Origin: Fidelibacterota bacterium
Lineage (GTDB): Bacteria > Fidelibacterota > Marinisomatia > Marinisomatales > UBA1611
Reading direction: 5' to 3'
DNA: 40,239 nucleotides
Assembly: GCA_002708715.1 (NCBI GenBank)
Contig: PAPB01000007.1
Coordinates: 1 to 40,239, forward strand
How positions within the stretch are numbered: position 1 is the first letter of the stretch; each line of letters opens with the position of its first letter. Made by a program: the position numbers and the translations under genes. Of the stretch, positions 16,964 through 24,530 are shown piece after piece. The notes beneath the pieces were generated by a model. That model saw only the letters and a program-made list of their open reading frames with translations. It was not told where the DNA came from and made no database searches.

Positions 16964-18256
16964 TTATAAAACACCTATCATGTAGTTACCTTGATTTTCA
17001 ACTAAATTAACATCAATAATTTGATTATGATAGTTCAAGGGATTTTGAATATTAACCTTTATATAATTATCAGTATAACCAACTTGAAATCCATTTTTCA
17101 TCCCCTCAAATAAAACAGGCCTTTTTTTATTTATAAAATTATTATAAAAATCTCGTTGTTTTTTTTCAGATAAAATATGAAGCATTTTACTCCTTTTAAA
17201 ACGATCTGATTGTGATACTTTTTCTTTAAAATTCACTGCATCTGTTCCATCTCTTTCTGAATAAGAAAAAACATGGAGATAGGCTATATTAAGCTCATTT
17301 AAAAAATGATAAGTTTCTAAAAAATCTTCATATGTTTCTCCAGGAAATCCTACAATAACATCGACACCAATACAAATTTCTAAATTAGTTTTGAGAATCT
17401 TTTCTATTCGCTCTTTATATATTTCAGTGTCATACCTACGACGCATTAAACGTAAAATCTTATCAGATCCCGATTGTAATGGGATATGAAAATGGGGCAT
17501 AAGTTTTTTAGATATATTACAAAATTCAATTATATCATCTGTTAATAAATTAGGCTCTATAGAAGAAATTCTAATACGTTTTAATTTTTCTATATTATCT
17601 AGAGCTTTTAACAAGTCTATAAAAGACTCATCATTTTTTTTACCAAAATCTCCAATATTTATGCCCGTAAGAACGATTTCTTGATTATTACAAGAAACAA
17701 CTTTCTTCACCTCAGCAACGGTAGACTTAATAGTTCCACTTCTACTTTTTCCTCTTGCCATAGGTATAGTACAAAAAGAACATATATAATCACATCCATC
17801 TTGAACTTTTAAATATGCACGTGTCCTTTCTTCTGATGAAAATGAGGGTTTAAATTTATGTACATAGTTTATATCAGAAGAAACCACAATAGGTGGACCC
17901 TCTATGTTAATTTGATTTAAATATTTCATTAATTGAAATTTTTCATTAGCACCAAGGACAACATCAACGCCATCAATTTTAGCTATTTCATTCGGCTTCA
18001 ACTGTGCGTAGCAACCAATTACCGCAATTTTTGAAAAAGGATTTTTTCGCTTAGCTTGTCTAATTAATTTTCTAGCTTCCTTATCTGCATTCTCAGTTAC
18101 AGAACAGGTGTTAATCACATAACAATCTGCTACTTCTTTAAATTTAACTTTTTCAAATCCGTTATTAGTTAAATCACGTGATATCGTAGATGTTTCTGAA
18201 AAATTTAATTTACATCCCAATGTATGGAAGGCAATTCTTTTTGTTTGCGTGCTCAT
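16964..18256 (-). CDS. mtaB: tRNA threonylcarbamoyladenosine methylthiotransferase MtaB
   Basis: A 430-residue radical SAM enzyme that adds a methylthio group to t6A37 in tRNAs reading ANN codons. The N-terminal UPF0004 domain (HTLGCKLNFSET) carries the three cysteines of the auxiliary iron-sulfur cluster (C15, C51, C82). The radical SAM cluster is at C155, C159 and C162 (GCDYICSFC), followed by IPMARGKSRS. Downstream motifs PHFHIPLQSGS, MRRRY and VDVIVGFPGET are typical. A C-terminal TRAM-like region closes the protein. The GCKLN signature and length favour the MtaB (YqeV) branch over MiaB or RimO. It is divergent from the Lrp-type regulator gene, with 190 nt of very AT-rich DNA between them, and probably co-transcribed with the ABC-F gene. 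Confidence 0.93.
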   Translation of the reverse strand: MSTQTKRIAFHTLGCKLNFSETSTISRDLTNNGFEKVKFKEVADCYVINTCSVTENADKEARKLIRQAKRKNPFSKIAVIGCYAQLKPNEIAKIDGVDVVLGANEKFQLMKYLNQINIEGPPIVVSSDINYVHKFKPSFSSEERTRAYLKVQDGCDYICSFCTIPMARGKSRSGTIKSTVAEVKKVVSCNNQEIVLTGINIGDFGKKNDESFIDLLKALDNIEKLKRIRISSIEPNLLTDDIIEFCNISKKLMPHFHIPLQSGSDKILRLMRRRYDTEIYKERIEKILKTNLEICIGVDVIVGFPGETYEDFLETYHFLNELNIAYLHVFSYSERDGTDAVNFKEKVSQSDRFKRSKMLHILSEKKQRDFYNNFINKKRPVLFEGMKNGFQVGYTDNYIKVNIQNPLNYHNQIIDVNLVENQGNYMIGVL

Positions 18257-18446
18257 TGTATATTGTAAAATATGTATAATAAAATTTAAAATATTTTAAT
18301 TAAATATTTTCATATTATAGTTAATATTAAACATATTTAAAAATTAAAATTTTTAAGATAAAATAAAATTTAGGTTTAAAAAATAATAGTAATATGTGTT
18401 TTTATTTAATAATATTTAATAATTATTAATAAAAAAACATAATAGC

Positions 18447-18899
18447 GTGACGCTAGACAAAATAGATCGAAAAATATTATTTGAGCTGCAAAAATCTGGT
18501 AGAGAATCTGCAAGCAATATTGCAGAAAAAATCAATGTATCAGTTCCCACGATAACTGAGAGAATAAAAAAATTACAAGACAGCGGAGTAATAGTTGGTT
18601 TCCAAGCAATAATTGACCCTACAGCTGTTGGGCTTGATGTAGCTGCTATCATTACAATTATTTCAGGTTCTTCACAATATTATAAAGAGGTAACTCTTGC
18701 AGCTGAAGAGACTCCAGAAATTATAAAATGCTTTAGTACAACTGGCAATGGTTCGCATACATTATTAATAAATACTAAAAATTCTTATACGCTTGAGGAT
18801 TTACTACGAAAAATTCAAAGCTGGCCAGGGGTAATAAGAACAGAAACACAAATTATTTTATCATCATATAAATATGGGACAATGGTTCCAATAAATTAA
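18447..18899 (+). CDS. Lrp/AsnC family transcriptional regulator
   Basis: A 150-residue regulator. Residues 1-60 contain the helix-turn-helix (KIDRKILFELQKSGRESASNIAEKINVSVPTITERIKKL) and the GVIVGFQAIIDP linker. Residues about 65-145 are the RAM ligand-binding domain. The start is a GTG, because the family's usual Leu-Asp-x-x-Asp opening follows at once and no ATG lies nearby. It is 11 nt before a glutamine synthetase gene on the same strand, so a role in nitrogen or amino acid control of that gene and of itself is likely. The ligand is unknown. Confidence 0.92.
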   Translation: MTLDKIDRKILFELQKSGRESASNIAEKINVSVPTITERIKKLQDSGVIVGFQAIIDPTAVGLDVAAIITIISGSSQYYKEVTLAAEETPEIIKCFSTTGNGSHTLLINTKNSYTLEDLLRKIQSWPGVIRTETQIILSSYKYGTMVPIN

Positions 18900-18910
18900 A
18901 AAGAGGAAAA

Positions 18911-19921
18911 ATGAATAAATGCCGCGCAGAGTATATCTGGATGGATGGTCATATGCCAACACAAAAACTACGATCCAAAACAAGAGTATTAGATAATCCA
19001 ATAGATTCACTTAAAGATTTACCACTTTGGGGTTTTGATGGTTCTAGTACAAACCAAGCAGTAGGAAATGATAGTGATTGTATGCTAAAACCGGTATATA
19101 AAGTCCCTGATCCAATACGAGGGGATAGCGATTTACTAGTAATGTGCGAAGTAATGAACCCTGATGGCACACCCCACCGATCTAATAGCAGAGCTCCTTT
19201 AGTAACTATAGCTGAAAAATATAAAGAACAAGAAGCCTGGTTTGGAATCGAGCAAGAATACACATTATTTGAAGGACGCAATCCACTTGGTTGGCCAGAA
19301 GGTGGATATCCTGCACCACAAGGACCTTTTTATTGTGGAGTTGGCGCAGATGAAGTATTCGGTAGAGATATTGTTGAAGAACATTTAGAACTATGTCTAG
19401 ATGCAGGTCTACAAGTTTCTGGAATTAATGCCGAAGTCATGCCAGGACAATGGGAATATCAAATAGGACCTCTTGGACCATTAGAATCTGCAGATCAAGT
19501 GTGGTTATCGCGCTGGCTATTATATAGAATATCCGAAGATTATGGAGTAAGCGCAACCTTACATCCAAAACCTGTTAAAGGAGATTGGAATGGCGCTGGG
19601 GCACACACTAACTTTAGTACAAAAGCAATGCGTTGTAAAGGTGGAATAAAAATTATAGAAGAAGCTTGTGAAAAACTTGGTAAAAAACACGATGAACACA
19701 TTGCAATTTATGGAGCACATAATGAAGAAAGATTAACAGGACTTCATGAGACATGTAGTATCAAAGAATTTCGTTACGGTATCAGCGACCGCGGTGCATC
19801 TATTAGAATACCTATGCAAACAGCTAATGATGGTTTTGGATATTTGGAAGACAGAAGGCCAGCTGGGAATATGGACCCTTATAAAGTATGTGCAAAACTT
19901 ATAGAAACTACATGTAGCTAA
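18911..19921 (+). CDS. glnII: Type II glutamine synthetase (GSII)
   Basis: A 336-residue enzyme making glutamine from glutamate, ammonia and ATP. Length and motifs are those of the eukaryote-like GSII family, not the ~470-residue bacterial GSI. An early YIWMDG and LPLWGFDGSST are followed by EVMNPDGTPHRSNSR, the metal-binding GIEQEYTLF, INAEVMPGQWEYQIGP, the ATP-loop segment KPVKGDWNGAGAHTNFST and NEERLTGLHET. The final active-site block reads RYGISDRGASIRIP. The adenylylation motif of GSI is absent, so control must be by other means, possibly the co-directional Lrp-type regulator just upstream. A good ribosome site (AGAGG) precedes the ATG. The symbol glnII is used by analogy with GSII of rhizobia and Streptomyces. 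Confidence 0.95.
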   Translation: MNKCRAEYIWMDGHMPTQKLRSKTRVLDNPIDSLKDLPLWGFDGSSTNQAVGNDSDCMLKPVYKVPDPIRGDSDLLVMCEVMNPDGTPHRSNSRAPLVTIAEKYKEQEAWFGIEQEYTLFEGRNPLGWPEGGYPAPQGPFYCGVGADEVFGRDIVEEHLELCLDAGLQVSGINAEVMPGQWEYQIGPLGPLESADQVWLSRWLLYRISEDYGVSATLHPKPVKGDWNGAGAHTNFSTKAMRCKGGIKIIEEACEKLGKKHDEHIAIYGAHNEERLTGLHETCSIKEFRYGISDRGASIRIPMQTANDGFGYLEDRRPAGNMDPYKVCAKLIETTCS

Positions 19922-19999
19922 TAATATTTTATATTAAAATTCTATAGTAGTTTAAATTGATTTCATTAACATTTTTAGTTAAAACAGGAATTTTTAATT

Positions 20000-20668
20000 A
20001 TGGAAACAACATTCATTAATAAAATTGATAAAATAATAAAAGAAAAACATTTATTAAATCATTCTTTTTATAAAGCATGGAATGAAGGAAAATTATCTAA
20101 TAATACCTTAAAAAATTATGCTGCACAATATTTTCAACATGTTTCTTCTTTCCCACGATATTTATCTGCTATCCATTCTAATTGTGATAATATTAAAGTA
20201 AGACAAATCCTTTTAGAAAATTTAGTTGATGAAGAAAAAGGAAAAGATAACCATCCAGAACTATGGATGCAATTTGCAGAAGGAATGGGCAATAGTAGAC
20301 ATAAAGTAAAAAATACAATCCCAATGGAAGAGACTGAAGCATTAGTCAATACATTCAATCGATTATCACGATCAGAAAAATACCATATTGGGCTTGCTGC
20401 ACTTTATTGCTATGAATCTATGCAGCCAGAAATTTCTGAAACTAAAAAGATTGGTTTAAAAGATATGTATGGTATTAAAGATGAAAATACTTTAAAGTTT
20501 TTCACTGTTCATATGCACGCTGATAAATGGCATAGAGAAGTAATACGAAATCTGATTAAAGAACTCAGTAATACAAAAGAAAAACAAAACGAAATTCTCA
20601 CAGCTGTTGATGCAGCTTTAAATTCTTTAAATAATTTTTTAACAGGTATGGAAAAAACATATTGTTAA
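20000..20668 (+). CDS. CADD/TenA-PqqC-like di-metal protein, candidate p-aminobenzoate synthase
   Basis: A 222-residue all-helical protein of the TenA/PqqC-like haem-oxygenase fold, closest by motif to CADD-type proteins (Chlamydia protein associating with death domains). Candidate metal ligands are E78, H85 (DEEKGKDNHPELW), E139 (YESM), H171, D175 and H178 (HMHADKWH). As I recall them, the CADD ligands are E81, H88, E142, H174, D178 and H181, so all six match with a constant offset of three. With the same offset the sacrificial Tyr27 and the Lys152 nitrogen donor map to Y24 and K149, both present. CADD makes p-aminobenzoate for folate from its own tyrosine. The gene is 78 nt after glutamine synthetase with no terminator between, and is followed by a strong one. 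Pathway assignment is inference. Confidence 0.82.
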   Translation: METTFINKIDKIIKEKHLLNHSFYKAWNEGKLSNNTLKNYAAQYFQHVSSFPRYLSAIHSNCDNIKVRQILLENLVDEEKGKDNHPELWMQFAEGMGNSRHKVKNTIPMEETEALVNTFNRLSRSEKYHIGLAALYCYESMQPEISETKKIGLKDMYGIKDENTLKFFTVHMHADKWHREVIRNLIKELSNTKEKQNEILTAVDAALNSLNNFLTGMEKTYC

Positions 20669-20693
20669 GAATATTATATTTATAACAATACTG

Positions 20694-20721
20694 AAAAGGG
20701 CAGTTAGTTTACTGCCCTTTT
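20694..20721. terminator. Bidirectional Rho-independent terminator
   Basis: A perfect 11-base stem (AAAAGGGCAGT / ACTGCCCTTTT) with the six-base loop TAGTTT, flanked by A and T runs on both sides. It ends the plus-strand CADD-like transcript and the minus-strand 61-residue gene, which stops at 20728. Confidence 0.92.
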
Positions 20722-20727
20722 TAATTT

Positions 20728-20913
20728 TTAGTGTCTACGCTCTTTTCCAGTTCGACGATTTTCTTTTCTTTGGTAGGCCTGCCTTTGATCTATAGTATCA
20801 CGTCTTTCGTCTTCAACAATAACATTGCTTTTTCTACGATGTTCTAATCTTCTATGATCTCCTCTACGATCAAGGCTTCTCCTTGATGAACCTTTTTTTC
20901 TATGTTCTTCCAT
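20728..20913 (-). CDS. Small Arg-rich protein with repeated RR motifs
   Basis: A 61-residue protein with no Cys and no hydrophobic segment, very rich in Arg and charged residues (SRRSLDRRGDHRRLEHRR near the start, ENRRTGKERRH at the end). RR pairs recur every four to seven residues. A good ribosome site (AAGAAGGGA) precedes the ATG and a terminator follows at once, which supports a real gene. The family is not recognised. The composition resembles residues 125-190 of the giant pilus protein and suggests binding to nucleic acid or acidic partners. Such (E/D)RR-x-x-x-RR tracts also occur next to PilZ and other signalling domains. Confidence 0.7.
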   Translation of the reverse strand: MEEHRKKGSSRRSLDRRGDHRRLEHRRKSNVIVEDERRDTIDQRQAYQRKENRRTGKERRH

Positions 20914-20941
20914 TGTATCCCTTCTTTATTTAAAACTGAAA

Positions 20942-20970
20942 GATAACCTCAGATACTATCTGAGGTTATC
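20942..20970. terminator. Rho-independent-type hairpin
   Basis: A perfect 12-base stem (GATAACCTCAGA / TCTGAGGTTATC) with the loop TACTA, lying 21 nt after the stop of the minus-strand TerB-like gene. A modest T-rich tail on the minus strand and a stronger T run on the plus strand follow. It probably separates the TerB-like gene from the small Arg-rich gene. Confidence 0.8.
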
Positions 20971-20990
20971 ATCAATTTTTATTTTTAGCC

Positions 20991-21422
20991 TTAGAATGTT
21001 GGATCTACAAACAAAGTAGAATCTGTTTTTACAAGATTTACCTTGTCTACCATATCCAATGAACTAACTGCTTTCTCAACCATCGCCATCTCATTCTCAT
21101 GAATAAAATCATCTGCTCGAGCAATATATGCTAGATTTTTTACAACCTTGTAACGGTCATCATCAGAAGTAAAAACATCCTTCAACGCTACTAATGATAC
21201 ACCATACTGATTCATACGTGAATCTTCATCACCTAAATCAATAAATTTATCAATTACCTCTGCTTCCATTTGATTGTATTCATCATCAGATACATTGGGC
21301 AACATAACTTTAACATTGCCACGCATGGCTTCTTTTTCAGACTCATCTACTTCTCCATCCGCTAAAAATGAAACACAGACGAAAGCATAGACTAAATCAT
21401 GATTTTTACTCCAGTTTGCCAT
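20991..21422 (-). CDS. TerB-like helical domain protein
   Basis: A 143-residue soluble protein. Two similar acidic stretches (FLADGEVDESEKEAM near residue 20 and ARADDFIHENEMAMVEKAV near 100) are hallmarks of the TerB/DUF533-type helical fold, which often binds metal ions and occurs with membrane stress and signalling modules. The same domain, clearly homologous along its length, forms the C-terminus of the divergently encoded 750-residue membrane protein. A ribosome site (AAGGTGAG) precedes the ATG. The function of this copy is unknown. It may compete or pair with the membrane-bound copy. Confidence 0.8.
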   Translation of the reverse strand: MANWSKNHDLVYAFVCVSFLADGEVDESEKEAMRGNVKVMLPNVSDDEYNQMEAEVIDKFIDLGDEDSRMNQYGVSLVALKDVFTSDDDRYKVVKNLAYIARADDFIHENEMAMVEKAVSSLDMVDKVNLVKTDSTLFVDPTF

Positions 21423-21466
21423 AAACTCACCTTATATTGTTTTTTTAGTTATTAAGTGTTTTTATC

Positions 21467-21515
21467 CTAGCCATAAATAACAAACTCCTCTCAAATAGTG
21501 GCTAGATAACGTTAT
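21467..21515. promoter_or_regulatory. Inverted repeats in the divergent TerB-gene promoter region
   Basis: CTAGCCA (21467-21473) and its reverse complement TGGCTAG (21499-21505) are followed directly by the palindrome ATAACGTTAT (21506-21515). They sit in the 286-nt gap between two divergent genes sharing a TerB-like domain, 45-93 bases upstream of the minus-strand start. They may be operator sites for joint control. No -35/-10 boxes are assigned with confidence. Confidence 0.35.
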
Positions 21516-21708
21516 AAATTATAATTTGTACAACCTAAGGTCAAGATATCTCAAAAATATACTTTTATTCTTTTTTATATAGAGTATTTGTTTGAATAAG
21601 TAATCTATTCTAGTTTTGGTTTTAGAACCTATATAATTTATTTTCTATATATAGAATATTTAAAAGAAGGTGTAAAAACAATTTTTCTTATAACTTATTT
21701 GTCAAAGA

Positions 21709-23961
21709 ATGGAAAAAATTTATCTATCTCTAATTAAACTTAACAGTCTACAATTTAAATATCGTACTATACTATCTTTTTTTGTTGTACTTATTTCTAT
21801 GGTTGTTGTTGATATTTTGTTTTATATCAATTTTCATACTATTGCCGATATTTTTAATAATATTCTCAATATAGATTTATCGAACCCAGATACTATTGAT
21901 TTAACATTTGCACCCGAAATATGGGGAGGTGTTCTAGCAATGGTATTAGGCACATTAATTATTGTAATTGCTATTGCAGCAGAATCATCTCCAAAACTGA
22001 TGGACTTATTTGTAAAAGATTGGCTCAGTCTAATTTATGTGTGGTTTTTAATTCTAGCATCACTGCACGCTGTTTTAATTATGTTTTACGTAGCACCTCT
22101 TGGAAGAGTATCCAGCTCAGTATTAAATACTTATATATATCTCTTTTTAGCATCGCTATTTACTTTACCATATATCTTTTACATCTTGCTCTATTCTAAA
22201 ACAAGCAATGTTGTATCTACTATTTCTTCAATCATAAAAAACTTTATTATTAGCCTAAAAAAACCAATGGTTCATTCGGCAATGAAAAATGATTTAAATA
22301 TTGTATCAGAATATCAAAAAGAAATTATGGGATCATTAGATCAGCTAGATGATCTTTTAGCATTCACTGAATTCAAAGAAACTCAAACAGAAATTATAAG
22401 AGAGATTAGTCAAATAATCCAACTCTATATAAAACAAAAACCAAATTTTAATAATACATTTTTTAATCTAACGCCAACTATACAATCAAATGCAACCTTT
22501 CGCACATATACAGATATTCAATATAAAGAAATGGCTGACTCACAATCATTTTATGAGGTAAAAACCTTTCGTCTCTTAGGCAGTGCTTATATAAAAATGA
22601 TTACAAATGATAGATTTGATATTGCGTCATTAATTCCTGCAGAAATGGTTGATATTGGTAAAACATGTATAGATGTGAATGATGATGTGGCCCTTGGACA
22701 TGTAAATATTCGATTTAATACTTTATTTCGATTTGCAATAAAACATGCCTATAAAAATAATGAGCCAAGAAACCTATATAATCTTGCCTTTCACTATGCG
22801 AATATGATTCAGGAATATATAAAAGCTAATCGTGTTGATATGGCAAAATATTGTTATGATAAATTTAAATTTTACGCAAATGACATTTACAAAAATGCTG
22901 AATCAAATCCTGGCCTATATTTTGTTGTTGATACACTAACATTTGAATTGAGAAAGTGCCAGGTTCTTATCCATGAAAAAGGATGGAGCGATGATGATCA
23001 AGTAGATTTATTAAAAATGATACTACAGCTTGATAAACCACCTGGATATTCAAAAGATGATGTTGATAAAGGAATCCTCGGTGGAAACAATGGGACTAGA
23101 AGAATTCAAATTGGGTTGGCTCTTTTTTATTTATCGGTAAAGAAAAATAAATTTGCTAAAGCGATAGCAGAAGACTATTTAGATGACTTAGCTTATTTTG
23201 ATGAAAAAACATTCAAATCTAATGCCAATACACAGTGCTTCCTTTTATCTATTTTTGGTCCGCAATTCTGGGAAGACACTGATAGAGGGACTTTAAACAT
23301 ATACTTCGCACCAGAAAAAGATCAAATAGAACCCTTTAAAGAATTGTTATTTAGCCTAATGGACGAGAGACTTGAAGCCTTACAGCGTGATGTGAAATTT
23401 CTATCTTTAGAGGTAGATAAACTAATGCAAAAACGTCAAAGGCAAGACGGTTATTTAAATGATGCTGATAAAGAACAAATGGAAGATTTACAAAGAAAAA
23501 TTGCTGCTAGAGAAACTAATGATGAAGATTCTATAAGCATCTGGACAATCAACAATGATATTCTATACTCACTTCTTTGCATTGCATTTTTTGCAGATCA
23601 AGAAATAGATGAATCAGAAAAAGATGTTATTTTTAATAGTTATAAACTTTTCGTTCCTGAAGTAGATAACGAAAGCTTCAATAAAGATTTTGGACTAGCA
23701 ACTTCAAAATTTATTGATTTAAAATCAGAAGAATCTCGTCAAAAGCAATTTGATGATTCTCTAATAAAAATAAAAACAGAACCCACTATAGAAAATAAAC
23801 AATTGAATCAACTTATTCATTGTTACATTAATATCGCGAATGCTGATGATTTTATTCATGATAATGAAGTAACCCTTATAAAACATGCAATTACAATATG
23901 GGAAATGGACCTTACGATAAACAAACCAAGTTCTGGTCAAAAACTAGAACTTGAAAAATAA
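21709..23961 (+). CDS. Four-helix membrane protein with C-terminal TerB-like domain
   Basis: A 750-residue protein. Four membrane helices are visible at about residues 18-45, 72-94, 104-132 and 137-166. A long soluble, mostly helical region follows (about 170-570), with segments that could be TPR- or DUF2254-like but which I cannot assign. A short coiled-coil stretch (about 560-600) precedes a C-terminal TerB-like domain at about 605-735. It contains FFADQEIDESEKDV and ANADDFIHDNEVTLIKHAI, matching the small protein encoded divergently. It ends 2 nt before the convergent cyclic-nucleotide-binding gene. The design suggests a membrane sensor or channel-like protein with a cytoplasmic helical domain. 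The physiological role is unknown. Confidence 0.85.
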   Translation: MEKIYLSLIKLNSLQFKYRTILSFFVVLISMVVVDILFYINFHTIADIFNNILNIDLSNPDTIDLTFAPEIWGGVLAMVLGTLIIVIAIAAESSPKLMDLFVKDWLSLIYVWFLILASLHAVLIMFYVAPLGRVSSSVLNTYIYLFLASLFTLPYIFYILLYSKTSNVVSTISSIIKNFIISLKKPMVHSAMKNDLNIVSEYQKEIMGSLDQLDDLLAFTEFKETQTEIIREISQIIQLYIKQKPNFNNTFFNLTPTIQSNATFRTYTDIQYKEMADSQSFYEVKTFRLLGSAYIKMITNDRFDIASLIPAEMVDIGKTCIDVNDDVALGHVNIRFNTLFRFAIKHAYKNNEPRNLYNLAFHYANMIQEYIKANRVDMAKYCYDKFKFYANDIYKNAESNPGLYFVVDTLTFELRKCQVLIHEKGWSDDDQVDLLKMILQLDKPPGYSKDDVDKGILGGNNGTRRIQIGLALFYLSVKKNKFAKAIAEDYLDDLAYFDEKTFKSNANTQCFLLSIFGPQFWEDTDRGTLNIYFAPEKDQIEPFKELLFSLMDERLEALQRDVKFLSLEVDKLMQKRQRQDGYLNDADKEQMEDLQRKIAARETNDEDSISIWTINNDILYSLLCIAFFADQEIDESEKDVIFNSYKLFVPEVDNESFNKDFGLATSKFIDLKSEESRQKQFDDSLIKIKTEPTIENKQLNQLIHCYINIANADDFIHDNEVTLIKHAITIWEMDLTINKPSSGQKLELEK

Positions 23962-23963
23962 AA

Positions 23964-24527
23964 TTATCTTGTAAGCGCAAAAAAGAAAGCTTGAGTAAGA
24001 TTTGATATATCTCCACTTGCTGTTGCTAAATTATTCACTGCAGATTTTGCCACTTCAAAGTATACCGCACCTCCTATTTCAGGATTTTCTTTAACAATAT
24101 TTGTAAAATCATCAAGACTAAGTATTCCATACTTTAATGGTGTTGTAGAGTTTACATGTGCAGTCCGAATAGCATTATCTAAAACAAGAGAAAACTCACC
24201 TATTCCAAACGCAGGTGCCTCCACAACGAAAACCGTTGGTTCAGTAATAGGCTTTGATGCTGGTTTAGGATCAGTTGTTTCTAATCGTATAATTGGCTTT
24301 CTAGATGTTGTAAATCCACTAGGTGTTTTTACCATCATATCTTTACTAACCTCTACTTGACCTTGAAACACTAATACCATAGTATCACCTGTTTCTCCTT
24401 CAGTCAAAAGCTGTTCTTTTGGCCCGCACTCTTGAATTTTTACCACACTTGCAATTTTTTCACATAAATTTAATTCCACTTTTGTAAAATGATTAATTTT
24501 TTGAATTTGTTCAGCTGTTGGATTCAT
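23964..24527 (-). CDS. Stand-alone cyclic-nucleotide-binding domain protein
   Basis: A 187-residue protein made of one CAP_ED-type beta-barrel. The pattern is ECGPKEQLLTEGETGDTMVLVFQGQVEVSKD, then a longer than usual loop, then FGIGEFSLVLDNAIRTAHVNS, where FGE-x-x-L and the RTA-type phosphate-binding cassette are expected. Helices follow at the C-terminus (about 140-187). The cassette keeps Gly-Glu and an Arg-Thr pair, so ligand binding is plausible. The gene starts 3 nt after the potassium channel gene, with a GAGGT ribosome site. No helix-turn-helix is present, so it is not a CRP-type regulator. A role as a detachable ligand subunit of the channel is an inference. Confidence 0.82.
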   Translation of the reverse strand: MNPTAEQIQKINHFTKVELNLCEKIASVVKIQECGPKEQLLTEGETGDTMVLVFQGQVEVSKDMMVKTPSGFTTSRKPIIRLETTDPKPASKPITEPTVFVVEAPAFGIGEFSLVLDNAIRTAHVNSTTPLKYGILSLDDFTNIVKENPEIGGAVYFEVAKSAVNNLATASGDISNLTQAFFFALTR

Positions 24528-24530
24528 TAT

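Noticed and set aside
20000-20668. Thiaminase II (TenA)
   Set aside because: The fold is shared, but TenA uses a catalytic Cys and lacks the six-residue metal site with HxxxDxxH seen here.
23964-24527. CRP/FNR-type transcription factor
   Set aside because: The cyclic-nucleotide-binding barrel is clear, but no C-terminal helix-turn-helix follows and the protein is too short to hold one.
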